64,000 nucleotides of DNA. It comes from an uncultured Lachnospiraceae bacterium. GTDB lineage: Bacteria; Bacillota; Clostridia; Lachnospirales; Lachnospiraceae. Location: contig CAKRVA010000001.1 of the NCBI GenBank assembly GCA_934408585.1, positions 124,001-188,000 of the forward strand, in the 5' to 3' direction. The notes beneath the pieces were generated by a model. That model was not told where the DNA came from. It saw only the letters and a list, made by a program, of their open reading frames with translations, and ran no database searches. The translations under genes and the position numbers were made by a program. This document shows positions 42,508 through 51,506 of the stretch, in pieces. Within the stretch, counting starts at the first letter, position 1; every line of letters begins with the position of its first letter.

Positions 42508-44229
42508 CTATACATCATCTTTCTGTTCAATACTATGAAGAATCTTATCGGTATGATGTTCCAGATAATTATCCTCACCACTGGTAAGTCCCTGCTTCTT
42601 CATTTCCGCAATAATCATGGCAACAATAAGCTCAATCATATCCGGGATCCGCTCATCACCATTTGGTAATTCTACCAGTGCCGTAAGAATATTCCGGACC
42701 TCATTTAAAATCGGCAGTTTTTCCAAACCTCTGTGCATCCACTTATAAAATGGGGCATACGTATGATTTAAAAGATATACCATTGCCATCGTATGTCTTA
42801 AAAACTCGGCTAATGCAAGGTCAGCCGTAACTTTTTCACCACGCCCAAACATTCTGCTGTAATTATACTGTCCGGACTGTGCCATTAAAGCTGCTTCTCT
42901 GGCAATTTTCTTAATCCTGACTTCCTCCGGATAATAATGCATGATACCCTTTCGAATTCTTGTAAACTCCCCAAGGTCATCCCGAAATACTTTTCCGTTT
43001 ACAGCTGTAGCCAATTGGGCATCCTCTAAAAATAACCACTGACTCTGTGTCGTTGGTATATCTCTAAGGCCAATCAGCTGTTCATAAAAATCACCGATTC
43101 GAAAAACACCGACTCTTTTTTGTGCTTTTGCCGTCTTAAAGCGGGTAATTCCCATATAAGTATCTGGAAGCCTGTCATACTCTTCCTGCAATTTTTCCCC
43201 AATTTCATCATAAATCTGGTCCGTTACCCAAAGGCAGAATCCCGGGCCAAAGTCATGATCCCTGGATACCTCATCATCATACCCAAAACATTCCGAGCCT
43301 TCTCCTACAAGTCCAGCTGCAATCACATGTTCATATTGTGGAAATTTACTGCGAATCATCGGAATTCCATATTCCCGGTAAAAACTCTCGCATAATTCCA
43401 TACCATTTTGAAATGTTTTATTTTCCTGCGGAAACTGTTGCAAATATTGCTGTACTACCCCGAGATTTCTCAGGGTAATCTCATATGCCTTATTCCTTCC
43501 CGCCGTTTTTTCAATTTCTTTTAAAGCCAGCTCATAATAATACGCAGACTCTTCCATATTTCCGGCAAGATACTGGGCCTCGCCCATTGCGGAAAGTGCA
43601 CCACTATAATGATAATCCTTCTCGTCATCCAATTCAAAAATTGCAAACGCACGACGCAGATTTTCAATCGCCTCTTCATACCGCATCAGTTTTAATTGTG
43701 CAACTGCAAGATTGGTATAGGTTACTGCCACCTCAATCCGTGCTTCACTGTACTGTGTTGCAATTCCCAATGCCCGTTTCAGACAGTCGCACGCGCTTTC
43801 ATAATCTCCCATCTCCTGAAATAAAAGGCTCATACTATTATATAACGTTGCATACCGATAATCTCCATCCTCCAATTGCTCATTATATATATTCCGAACC
43901 CTTTCAAAAAGAGACATGGATTCTCTTAACAGGCCTGCCGCACAATAAGAGTTTGCAATGTTCAGTAACGATGTTGCATACGGAATTGTTCCATCCAGTC
44001 CTGCTTCCTGTATGATTTGAAACAGTTGTCTGCAATAGGCAAGACATTTTTCACGTTCACCGCGTTCACGGTAAAACTCAACTAATTCATTCAGTAACGT
44101 AATGGTTGCTGCCATGTCATCCATCCGCACAGCTTCTTCAATTTCAGCCAGCAGATACTCCTCTGCTTCTTCCAATCTCTGCTGTAACAATAACTCGTTC
44201 AAATTTTGTAATATCTGATCCACATTCAT
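42508..44229 (-). CDS. TPR protein with C-terminal DUF4037 nucleotidyltransferase-like domain
   Basis: A 573-residue fusion. Residues about 1-290 are tetratricopeptide repeats (for example ATLYNSMSLLFQEMGDYESACDCLKRAL and its neighbours). The C-terminal part matches DUF4037: GEGSECFGYDDEVSRDHDFGP near residue 310 has a GS step and a DHD acidic cluster, as in the polymerase-beta-like nucleotidyltransferases. It may transfer a nucleotide to a protein or small molecule presented by the TPR scaffold, but no such activity is established. It lies between the patatin gene and MATE on one strand. Confidence 0.8.
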   Translation of the reverse strand: MNVDQILQNLNELLLQQRLEEAEEYLLAEIEEAVRMDDMAATITLLNELVEFYRERGEREKCLAYCRQLFQIIQEAGLDGTIPYATSLLNIANSYCAAGLLRESMSLFERVRNIYNEQLEDGDYRYATLYNSMSLLFQEMGDYESACDCLKRALGIATQYSEARIEVAVTYTNLAVAQLKLMRYEEAIENLRRAFAIFELDDEKDYHYSGALSAMGEAQYLAGNMEESAYYYELALKEIEKTAGRNKAYEITLRNLGVVQQYLQQFPQENKTFQNGMELCESFYREYGIPMIRSKFPQYEHVIAAGLVGEGSECFGYDDEVSRDHDFGPGFCLWVTDQIYDEIGEKLQEEYDRLPDTYMGITRFKTAKAQKRVGVFRIGDFYEQLIGLRDIPTTQSQWLFLEDAQLATAVNGKVFRDDLGEFTRIRKGIMHYYPEEVRIKKIAREAALMAQSGQYNYSRMFGRGEKVTADLALAEFLRHTMAMVYLLNHTYAPFYKWMHRGLEKLPILNEVRNILTALVELPNGDERIPDMIELIVAMIIAEMKKQGLTSGEDNYLEHHTDKILHSIEQKDDV

Positions 44230-44259
44230 AACATTACCTCCTTACATTACAATTTGAAC

Positions 44260-45111
44260 CTAAGCACCCAGAAACTCCCCAATCTCCATATGACGTTTTT
44301 CTGCCTCTTCATAGCCATGGTGATACGACTTCATAAGTGTATCCACATCAGACTCCTGATTTTTTACCGCAATTTCAGTTGGTCGAAAAACTAACGCTTT
44401 TCCCTCCTCTTCCAATTGTTTTACCACATCAAGGCTATGGTTATATTTATCTGCACGTTCCTCCAATACACGAATCAATTCGGGATATTTCCGATATACA
44501 ATTCTTACGAGAAACATATAAAACCGCCGATATTTTTTACGATACTCCTGTTTTCTTGTCAGAATAACAATTATTTTTTTCCAGCCTTCACTCAACGCTT
44601 TTTCAATCGGAATGGCATCGGCAACACCTCCATCCAGCATAGGTACACCATCAATTTGTGTAATTCTTGATATAAATGGCAGTGAGTTTGCTGCTTTGCA
44701 GATTTTCCAAAAATCTTCCTGGTTTTCAAATTGTTCGTGATAAATACATTCCCCCGTATTACACTCGGTTGTGCTGAGCATAAATCTCTTTGTGGAATTA
44801 CAAAATGTATCAAAATCAAATGGTACCTTCACTTTAGGAATATAATCAAATAAATAATCCATATCAAAAAAAGTTCCCTTTCGAAAAAAGGTTCCCAATC
44901 CAAGATACTTTTCTTTTTCCAAAGGCTTTATAACGGCATCAACCACTCTTCCTTTTTGTTTGGACACATAATTCATTCCCGCATAGGCACCGGCAGAAAC
45001 TGCTAATACATTCGGAATTTCAATTCCCTTTTCAAGGAAATAATCTAAAATTCCTGCTGCATATATGCTTCTCATTGCTCCGCCTTCAATTAAAATTCCC
45101 GTCTGTTCCAT
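44260..45111 (-). CDS. Patatin-like phospholipase
   Basis: A 283-residue patatin-fold hydrolase: oxyanion-hole GGAMR in LIEGGAMRSIY (residues 6-16), nucleophile elbow AVSAGAYAG with Ser in a VSAGA context, and the dyad aspartate in DGGVADAIPI. The first position of G-x-S-x-G is Ala, a common variant in this bacterial subfamily (YjjU/RssA-like). It would cut lipid acyl esters in the cytoplasm or at the inner face of the membrane. It is encoded 30 bp before the TPR-DUF4037 gene, probably in one transcript. Confidence 0.85.
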   Translation of the reverse strand: MEQTGILIEGGAMRSIYAAGILDYFLEKGIEIPNVLAVSAGAYAGMNYVSKQKGRVVDAVIKPLEKEKYLGLGTFFRKGTFFDMDYLFDYIPKVKVPFDFDTFCNSTKRFMLSTTECNTGECIYHEQFENQEDFWKICKAANSLPFISRITQIDGVPMLDGGVADAIPIEKALSEGWKKIIVILTRKQEYRKKYRRFYMFLVRIVYRKYPELIRVLEERADKYNHSLDVVKQLEEEGKALVFRPTEIAVKNQESDVDTLMKSYHHGYEEAEKRHMEIGEFLGA

Positions 45112-45139
45112 AAATCATCCTTTATCTAATGTTTTTCTT

Positions 45140-45730
45140 TTACTTACGCTGGTACATATCATCCTTAAGTACTCCGGCACGCTCCAAGGCAATCATAAGT
45201 CCCGGTATCAGTATAAGCTGTACAATGATTCCGGGAATAGCCGTAACAAAAGCATCTGCAACAAACATTTTCCATGTAAAAGCCTGCTTGCTGACACTTG
45301 CCAATATAAAGCGTACCACTCCCCAGATAACTCGTCCACATACCATGGAAATCACAAGGGAGAGGTATAAGCTGGTAATATATTCTTTGGATTCTGTAAA
45401 AAATGCAAACGCTTTTTTTCTGTAAAAGAGTTTCATACAAATTCCAATGACTGCACCATAAGCTGCCAATTCAAACGCCATAGACACCCCAATCGGATAA
45501 ATTGGTGGCATTCCAAACAATGTATAACGGAGTAATGGAAGTATGAATCCAATGACTGCACCATACTGCCAGCCACAAATCAAACCACAAAGCAATACCG
45601 GAATATGCATTGGCAAAAGCATATTTCCTACCTGCTGCATCTGTCCCGTAACAAACGGAAGTATTAACCCAATTGCGATAAACATCGCAGATAACACCAG
45701 TCTTTTGACATATAACGGTTGTTTTTTCAT
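45140..45730 (-). CDS. ECF transporter substrate-binding (S) component
   Basis: A 196-residue, six-helix membrane protein of the energy-coupling-factor S-component superfamily. The N-terminal LVLSAMFIAIGLILPF and the LLPMHIPVLLCGLICGWQYGAVIGFILPLLR segment are typical of vitamin or cofactor-binding S proteins (folate/pantothenate-type group). The actual vitamin is not readable. It would share a T component and A ATPases encoded elsewhere. The start at 45730 has GGAGGTTTTGAG upstream. Confidence 0.8.
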   Translation of the reverse strand: MKKQPLYVKRLVLSAMFIAIGLILPFVTGQMQQVGNMLLPMHIPVLLCGLICGWQYGAVIGFILPLLRYTLFGMPPIYPIGVSMAFELAAYGAVIGICMKLFYRKKAFAFFTESKEYITSLYLSLVISMVCGRVIWGVVRFILASVSKQAFTWKMFVADAFVTAIPGIIVQLILIPGLMIALERAGVLKDDMYQRK

Positions 45731-45786
45731 TCTCAAAACCTCCATGCTCATACATTAAATTTAATTTTACCATAAACAAAAATGTG

Positions 45787-45817
45787 AATCAAGAAATGCA
45801 GGGGTATCCCCTGCATT
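45787..45817 (-). terminator. Hairpin downstream of the superoxide dismutase gene
   Basis: Perfect 10-bp stem AATGCAGGGG/CCCCTGCATT with a 3-nt loop, 16 bp past the stop, followed by TTCTTGATT, only moderately T-rich on the minus strand. Confidence 0.65.
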
Positions 45818-45832
45818 CTAAATCTGTTATTC

Positions 45833-46327
45833 TTATACAAAACTTTTTCTAATCACACCGCATCCGATTTTCATTCTGGAATCCCCGGACGGCTGGGTTT
45901 TAAAATCATCCGGCATATCATGAACTACAACACTTTTCCCAAGAATATCTTCTATTTTAAAGCGTTTGTCATAAAAAGCCATCCACGCATAGCCCTGATT
46001 TCCCATAAGTGGAAGCATATCGCCGGCATGTTCGGGATGCTGCTCCATCGTTGGATTATAGTGTCCCCCCGTCTTTGCAAACGGTAAACTGCAATCGCCA
46101 TTTTCATGAATGTGAAAACCATAAAAATTAGAAGAACCCTTCTCACGAATATTGGGTAATCCAAATAATTCTACTTCGATCAGCACGCCCTCATATGGTG
46201 TACTGAAAAATTGCACCAAGCCACTTAATTGCGGATTCTGTGCATTTCCGCCAATCCATGCAATTGCTGCCGGTTTCTCGTTTCTTAATATATCTGTAAA
46301 AATCATTCCAGGTGTTGAATCTGCCAT
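45833..46327 (-). CDS. Copper/zinc superoxide dismutase-like protein, without signal peptide
   Basis: A 164-residue SODC-fold protein with all metal-ligand motifs in order: GFHIHENGDCS, GGHYNP, the HPEHAGD stretch for zinc and the VVVHDMPDD copper ligand; disulfide cysteines are in GDC and GCGVIRK. No secretion signal is visible, unlike most bacterial Cu/Zn SODs, so it would be cytoplasmic. In an anaerobe it might lessen superoxide during oxygen exposure, or the fold may serve metal handling. AAAGGATTTT precedes the ATG. It stands at the edge of an A/T-rich accessory stretch. Confidence 0.85.
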   Translation of the reverse strand: MADSTPGMIFTDILRNEKPAAIAWIGGNAQNPQLSGLVQFFSTPYEGVLIEVELFGLPNIREKGSSNFYGFHIHENGDCSLPFAKTGGHYNPTMEQHPEHAGDMLPLMGNQGYAWMAFYDKRFKIEDILGKSVVVHDMPDDFKTQPSGDSRMKIGCGVIRKSFV

Positions 46328-46406
46328 AGTAAAATCCTTTTTTATTTATACTATGCATTAACACATGCCAGGGAATATCTTTCTGATTCATAAATGTATT
46401 TATAAT

Positions 46407-47144
46407 TTATCTTCCTCTGCGCCTTTTCAGTCCCTCAATAATCTTATCAATACTTTCTTCTTTGACAACTCCCTGATATTTCTCATTTACATCAATCAGT
46501 TCCTGCTTTGTCTGATTCTCTGTTTGTGTCAGTATCTCGTATTCCTTCCTTAACTCCTCAACCGACCATTTTGTATATTCTAATACTTTATTATAAACCT
46601 CTTCCTTGATAACATTCTCTCGTTTTCCATACAAAAAATTTATTGCCTTATCAATTCTATCCATTGAAAAGTCCGCAAATTCACTTTTCATATATATAAG
46701 AATTCCAACCACATCCAAAATATCATTTCTATATTCTCTTGCAGAAACCATCTTCATTGCAATCAGATATTCTCCATTTACTGTTCTAAATTCCAAACTT
46801 CCATGATTAAAAGAACAAAATAATTTTGAAACTGCCCGCAATTTATCCGAATAGGATGCCGTGCACATAAAATCTGTATTCAACCAATCATCTGGTAAAT
46901 TATATAAATCTGCAATTCTATATGAAACATTTTTAACTAATTTCGAAGACTGTACCATGATATCAAAATCCTGTGTAGATTCTCTAAATCCATAATTTAA
47001 AAGAATACTACCTCCACCTACAATTATCAATTCTATTGGTACACTCGTCCCGTTCTGTTTTTTATATTCTTTTGCAAATGCTTTTAAAATCGAATATGCA
47101 TTCTCTTTTGTAATTAGAGTTTTATCATTACTAAACTGCATCAT
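46407..47144 (-). CDS. Nucleotidyltransferase-fold protein (DUF6036/AbiEii-like), candidate toxin
   Basis: A 245-residue protein with a polymerase-beta-type NTase core: GGGSILLNYGFRESTQDFDI near residue 44 supplies the GG/S and the D-x-D acidic pair. The C-terminal half is helical and lysine/glutamate-rich. Such proteins appear in abortive-infection and toxin-antitoxin pairs, where they add nucleotides to tRNA or to partners. The ATG at 47144 overlaps the HTH gene's end by 14 bp and has AAGGAG just upstream. Activity is inferred only from fold and context. Confidence 0.7.
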   Translation of the reverse strand: MMQFSNDKTLITKENAYSILKAFAKEYKKQNGTSVPIELIIVGGGSILLNYGFRESTQDFDIMVQSSKLVKNVSYRIADLYNLPDDWLNTDFMCTASYSDKLRAVSKLFCSFNHGSLEFRTVNGEYLIAMKMVSAREYRNDILDVVGILIYMKSEFADFSMDRIDKAINFLYGKRENVIKEEVYNKVLEYTKWSVEELRKEYEILTQTENQTKQELIDVNEKYQGVVKEESIDKIIEGLKRRRGR

Positions 47145-47655
47145 ATAACTCTCCTTCATATATGTTATGTTTTACAAACTCTTGAATGCAATTTTTATAG
47201 TTCTGACTATCCAATTGATTTCCTACATAATATGGCTCTTTTAAAGACATTCTTCTAATATGATTATATTCCTCACATAATGGTACCTGATTCTTAAGTG
47301 ATAAATAATCTAAAAGACTAATCAAATACATTGCCTTCAACATATCTTCATGAAGCATATAATAATCAATTTTACGATTTTCTAAAATATATATTAATGT
47401 CTCAATCTCTCCATTATCTTTTAAACTATGATGTATCTCATTGCGAAATGTTTGGAAATCCTCATTCTCATATACTAAATCCTCTATATTTACCTTTAAA
47501 AAGACAGCAATTTTCTTTAAAGTTTTATACTGACACTCCTCTAAATTTACTTTATTATTTACAATATCATTCAAAGTAGAATATGGAATAGAAGTAATCA
47601 CAGACATTTCTCTTACGGAAATTCTATTTTCTCTCAAATATAACTTTATATTCAT
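47131..47655 (-). CDS. Cro/CI-type helix-turn-helix protein, candidate antitoxin/repressor
   Basis: A 174-residue protein. The N-terminal 60 residues form a lambda-repressor-like HTH (RENRISVREMSVITSIPYSTLNDIVNNKVNLEECQYKTLKKIAVFL); the rest is helical, with no motif I name. AAGGAGG precedes the ATG. The promoter at 47680-47708 carries a perfect palindrome between -35 and -10, the usual mark of self-repression. It overlaps the NTase gene, so the two are translationally coupled, as in toxin-antitoxin operons. Confidence 0.75.
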   Translation of the reverse strand: MNIKLYLRENRISVREMSVITSIPYSTLNDIVNNKVNLEECQYKTLKKIAVFLKVNIEDLVYENEDFQTFRNEIHHSLKDNGEIETLIYILENRKIDYYMLHEDMLKAMYLISLLDYLSLKNQVPLCEEYNHIRRMSLKEPYYVGNQLDSQNYKNCIQEFVKHNIYEGELYDAV

Positions 47656-47679
47656 AATCTATTCCTCCTTATATTACAC

Positions 47680-47708
47680 ATTATTACCGGTCAGCCGGTA
47701 ATTGTCAA
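47680..47708 (-). promoter_or_regulatory. Promoter with operator for the HTH-nucleotidyltransferase pair
   Basis: TTGACA (47703-47708), 17-bp spacer, AATAAT (47680-47685) on the minus strand. The perfect palindrome ATTACCGG-TCAG-CCGGTAAT (47683-47702) fills the spacer and the start of the -10. Confidence 0.8.
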
Positions 47709-47934
47709 TATTATTTTATCCGTTTTCCACCCAAAATACTCCGTAAATTCTTTTACAACAAATTTATTTATAATATCATTAAGGGTATATCGCTCTCTTG
47801 TTTCATTAAAATATACGAAACATTTAAACCAAATTCTCCAAACTTATAACCCAATGACTTAGATTTGCAAGATTGATAATCTTTATACGGCTGCAGAAAA
47901 AATTGTATTAAATAAGTTAATTTATTCTTAAATG
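47709..47934. other. A/T-rich spacer between two accessory units, no gene called
   Basis: The stretch from the HTH promoter to the HD-ATPase gene terminator. A 61-codon minus-strand frame crosses it but lacks a ribosome binding site and begins inside the terminator hairpin, so no gene is called; it might be a remnant. Confidence 0.5.
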
Positions 47935-47971
47935 CAAAATCCTCTAACTTCATTATGAGATTAGAGGACTT
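47935..47971 (-). terminator. Probable intrinsic terminator of the HD-Hsp90-like ATPase gene
   Basis: 11-bp stem with a G-T pair (AAGTCCTCTAA with TTAGAGGATTT), followed by a short T run on the minus strand, 14 bp after the stop. Confidence 0.55.
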
Positions 47972-47984
47972 GCATTTTAATCAT

Positions 47985-50900
47985 TTACTCAAAAACACTG
48001 TTTCCGTCTGTAAATACATACTTTATTTCCGGTTTCATTTCTTTGTAACTTTTTGGAACCTGCTGTACAATAGTTTTTCTATCCACAATTCCAGAACAAA
48101 TAACATACTTCTGAATGGCTCCAAAGAATAATATACTCCATCCTTCCTTTACTCCCTTTACATATTTAGGATCTGTTTCTTCAAATTCTGCAAGTCGTTT
48201 TTGTTCTTTCAAATTTAATTGTCTGGGAGCAATATATGCAAATAATACTGGTTCAACGTTCCGCTCCTTTGTTATTTCCCCACGATCTGTTAATTCAAAG
48301 AGCCAATAATGCTTTTCTATATTATCAAATTCTCCAACATAACATTCCTTTTCTCTAAAAAAGCCATTTTCCTTAGAACTTATGCCATAGAAAGGATGAA
48401 TCATTACTGGATCAAGTGCCGCTATCCCCTGCAAACTGTTCCCAGTACCACTTATAGTTTTACTTCTGCTTGTAATATTTTTTATTTCATATTCATCAAT
48501 AAGATGACCAAACAAATGCGGATTTACAATAGGCCACAATGTATTTACCAAATCATATTCCTTATATATACCATTCCATGTATCTGCTTTTATTATCATT
48601 GAACACAATGACAACCTATCATAATTATGCATATTCCTTGCATATGGAAACTCTTCGTATTCACCACCTTTAATCCCAACGTCAATGCTATCCACTGCGA
48701 TAGCATCCGCATTCATTATCCTTCCAAGCAAAACCTGACGTGTCACTTCCCGATATTGGGTAAAATCTACATTTTTAAGTTCTATCTCATCTTTTGAAAA
48801 AAACTCCTTTAATGTATACTTGTTTTCCTTCATAAATATATCATCAAATTTTAATCCCGAAATATCAGAAGAACTTAACTCTTTTAAGAACATTCCTGAT
48901 AATGACGGAAATGTTCTAACCACTATATCCCAAATCATTGATAATTCATCATCTAATGTTACAATTTTTTCTTTTGCGATATGTTGCATAATAATATTCT
49001 TGAGTTCATCAATAAACAACTCCCTTATAGCATTTAATTCTTCTTCCATATCTGGCATTTTTACGCATGAGTTTCTATCAACAGATAAAACAGGTCGCTT
49101 ACTTCCAAAATAGTTTAGTACGCTATGTCTTATAATATCATCACCTAGTATTTCTGTAATTTCACCCATTATTCCGTTTGTTTTACTTACTAATATTCCA
49201 TCCACAAAAATACTGTTTTCTCTTTTGCCTAAAAAATGACAAAAATCAAAAATTTTTAGTTCATACTCTCCAATACCCTTTCGTGGTAACGCAATGTGTG
49301 AATATATCTCCAAATTTTCACCTACAACCTTAATAACATAATCATCAATAAATTCTCTTTTTTCAATCATTTTTTTATAAGGATTTAGACTTCCATCTAA
49401 GTAATAATATTCACTCCATAACTTCTCTACATCTTCTTTACATATCCCAGCATAATCCCTTTGATCAAAGATTATATTACTATAAAAAATTTCCCTTTTC
49501 TGATTATCTTCATCGCTTATCACAATAGGAATATCTGTATGACTAATACCTATATGTTTACTCAAAATATAGAATAAATTTCCATTTAGTAGATTTGCAT
49601 CACATATTTCCTCTGGATTTGATACCATTAATGCAATCGGTAGCTTATCAATATATTTTACATTAATATTTTCTTCATACTGGGGTTTTAAATATAATTT
49701 AACCAATGTACCATGTGTACCAATTTGTTCTTCATCTATTCTTCTCGGCTTTATATAATAAAAATGTTCACTTGTCCCTTCCAAAACAAAACTCAGCGTT
49801 GGGTCGTTCCCTTCATAATAGGTAGTCGTTATTTCTATTTTATCTGCCAACATATAGCCAGACAATATTCCAATACCAAATTGTGAAGTAGGTTTAACAT
49901 CATATCCCCAATCTGTATTTTTCTTAGCAAAGTCTTTTGATTTGTAATATGAATTTCCAATATGCAACAAATAATTATTTATGATATATGAATTCATTCC
50001 AGTACCATGATCTAAACAATAAATATACTTTTGCTCTCTACCATGAATCATTTCTGCTCCGATGCCAAATTCAATATTCAAATTTTCATTCTTTCCATTT
50101 TTTTTATTAAATGCTTTCATACATTTTGATGCATCTAAGGCATTTTGATAAATCTCCCTTATACACAAATATTTATCCTTATATAATTGAACACCCATCA
50201 ATAATTCTAATATCTTCGCTTGATTCAACACAAATTTCATATCTTTATTTGGAATGAAACTATCCTTATCATATTTCACCTCACTTCTCTCAACTTGTCC
50301 TCCCAATGACAAGTTATATTTTTCAAAATCAATAATTCTATTGACCTCCCATTTATTTTTTAATATGTAATAATTATCTATTTCATTATCAACCCAATCC
50401 AAATAATCCTGAATAAAATAATACGTTTCAGGTTCTTTACAAAATGCCATATACTTAATCTTTGTATTACTATTATCACAATAGAACTCGAAACTCAGTT
50501 CTTGAAATTTAGCATTCCAATGTTTAAAACTTGTTTCATCAGTAATTTGCTTTTCTGCAAATAACGATAATGGTGCTCTACTAGAATCGAAATGAATAAC
50601 ATCACCTAATCTTAATAAAGCTGCAACAAATTGAATATTTGAATTTTCACCTTTCCAATCTTTCCTTTGGGACTGTAACTCAAATATACATTCCAAATCT
50701 TCCCCATGACATCTGCATATATTTGCCAAATCTTCTACAAAATTATTTGAATAAATATCACCTATTGCTGTACTGATTTTTTTCTTTAAAGCAAAAACAT
50801 TATCTACAGAACGAATGTGATGAGTCTGCCTTATAAACTCGCTCCTTATCATCTTACTCATGTTGATGTACTCTGGAACTGAAGTTTTACATTTATTCAA

Positions 50901-51452
50901 ATCATCTACATAACCATTTCTAAATTCTTCATATGAACACATGAGTTCTGCCAAAGAAGTTATTATTTTCTCTTCTGTTTCCCTTGCGCATACATAGTTT
51001 TTTGCTATTTCATAATCAAATAATTTTTTCTTATTTTTCTGTATAATAAGTAGTGCTTCTGAAAATTTATGTACAGGCTTATAATCATTACAAATTCGAA
51101 ATTCCAATGTATTATCATAATAATCTTCCGTTCCCTCTACCGCTTTAAGTAAATCATATTCCCACTTAGGCATAGCCATTGCAGAATCATGCAAATATGC
51201 AGACATATATATTAATACTAATTCATAAAAAGATAACTCTTCTATCTTATTTCCTATAACATTTTCTATTATTTCCAAGACCTTTTCACTATGTTCTTGA
51301 TCATGAATATCATAATTACTCATTTGCGAAATAATAAGTTTATTATGTTGAATAATGTTATTTACTATTTCTTTACATACTCTCCATAAGCTTTGAGATT
51401 TATCATCTATCTCTTTTTCCAATAATTCAACTATTCTCTCCTGTATTGTCAT
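47985..51452 (-). CDS. HD domain plus Hsp90-like (GHKL) ATPase protein, candidate defence/conflict protein
   Basis: A 1155-residue protein. Residues about 45-290 resemble an HD phosphohydrolase: H50 and H54 (IHDQEHSE), H88-D89 (YLHDSAM), H211/H212, H249 (RCHGED) and D284 (RLGDVIHFD). Residues about 425-600 form an Hsp90-type ATP site: EIYQNALDA (433-441), DHGTGM (481-486), QFGIGIL (524-530). The remaining 550 residues are unrecognised. Similar HD-ATPase pairs are thought to belong to biological conflict systems. The start at 51452 is chosen for GGAGGGATCA directly before it. It follows the ParE-type toxin gene by 54 bp with no terminator between. Confidence 0.7.
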   Translation of the reverse strand: MTIQERIVELLEKEIDDKSQSLWRVCKEIVNNIIQHNKLIISQMSNYDIHDQEHSEKVLEIIENVIGNKIEELSFYELVLIYMSAYLHDSAMAMPKWEYDLLKAVEGTEDYYDNTLEFRICNDYKPVHKFSEALLIIQKNKKKLFDYEIAKNYVCARETEEKIITSLAELMCSYEEFRNGYVDDLNKCKTSVPEYINMSKMIRSEFIRQTHHIRSVDNVFALKKKISTAIGDIYSNNFVEDLANICRCHGEDLECIFELQSQRKDWKGENSNIQFVAALLRLGDVIHFDSSRAPLSLFAEKQITDETSFKHWNAKFQELSFEFYCDNSNTKIKYMAFCKEPETYYFIQDYLDWVDNEIDNYYILKNKWEVNRIIDFEKYNLSLGGQVERSEVKYDKDSFIPNKDMKFVLNQAKILELLMGVQLYKDKYLCIREIYQNALDASKCMKAFNKKNGKNENLNIEFGIGAEMIHGREQKYIYCLDHGTGMNSYIINNYLLHIGNSYYKSKDFAKKNTDWGYDVKPTSQFGIGILSGYMLADKIEITTTYYEGNDPTLSFVLEGTSEHFYYIKPRRIDEEQIGTHGTLVKLYLKPQYEENINVKYIDKLPIALMVSNPEEICDANLLNGNLFYILSKHIGISHTDIPIVISDEDNQKREIFYSNIIFDQRDYAGICKEDVEKLWSEYYYLDGSLNPYKKMIEKREFIDDYVIKVVGENLEIYSHIALPRKGIGEYELKIFDFCHFLGKRENSIFVDGILVSKTNGIMGEITEILGDDIIRHSVLNYFGSKRPVLSVDRNSCVKMPDMEEELNAIRELFIDELKNIIMQHIAKEKIVTLDDELSMIWDIVVRTFPSLSGMFLKELSSSDISGLKFDDIFMKENKYTLKEFFSKDEIELKNVDFTQYREVTRQVLLGRIMNADAIAVDSIDVGIKGGEYEEFPYARNMHNYDRLSLCSMIIKADTWNGIYKEYDLVNTLWPIVNPHLFGHLIDEYEIKNITSRSKTISGTGNSLQGIAALDPVMIHPFYGISSKENGFFREKECYVGEFDNIEKHYWLFELTDRGEITKERNVEPVLFAYIAPRQLNLKEQKRLAEFEETDPKYVKGVKEGWSILFFGAIQKYVICSGIVDRKTIVQQVPKSYKEMKPEIKYVFTDGNSVFE

Positions 51453-51506
51453 TGATCCCTCCGACGACATAATACGTCAATCCCAATAATTGTTAAGCCA
51501 TTTTAT

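Noticed and set aside
47768..47953. Minus-strand 61-codon open frame between the HD-ATPase and HTH genes
   Set aside because: No ribosome binding site, and its start lies inside the terminator hairpin at 47935-47971. It may be a remnant but cannot be supported as a gene.
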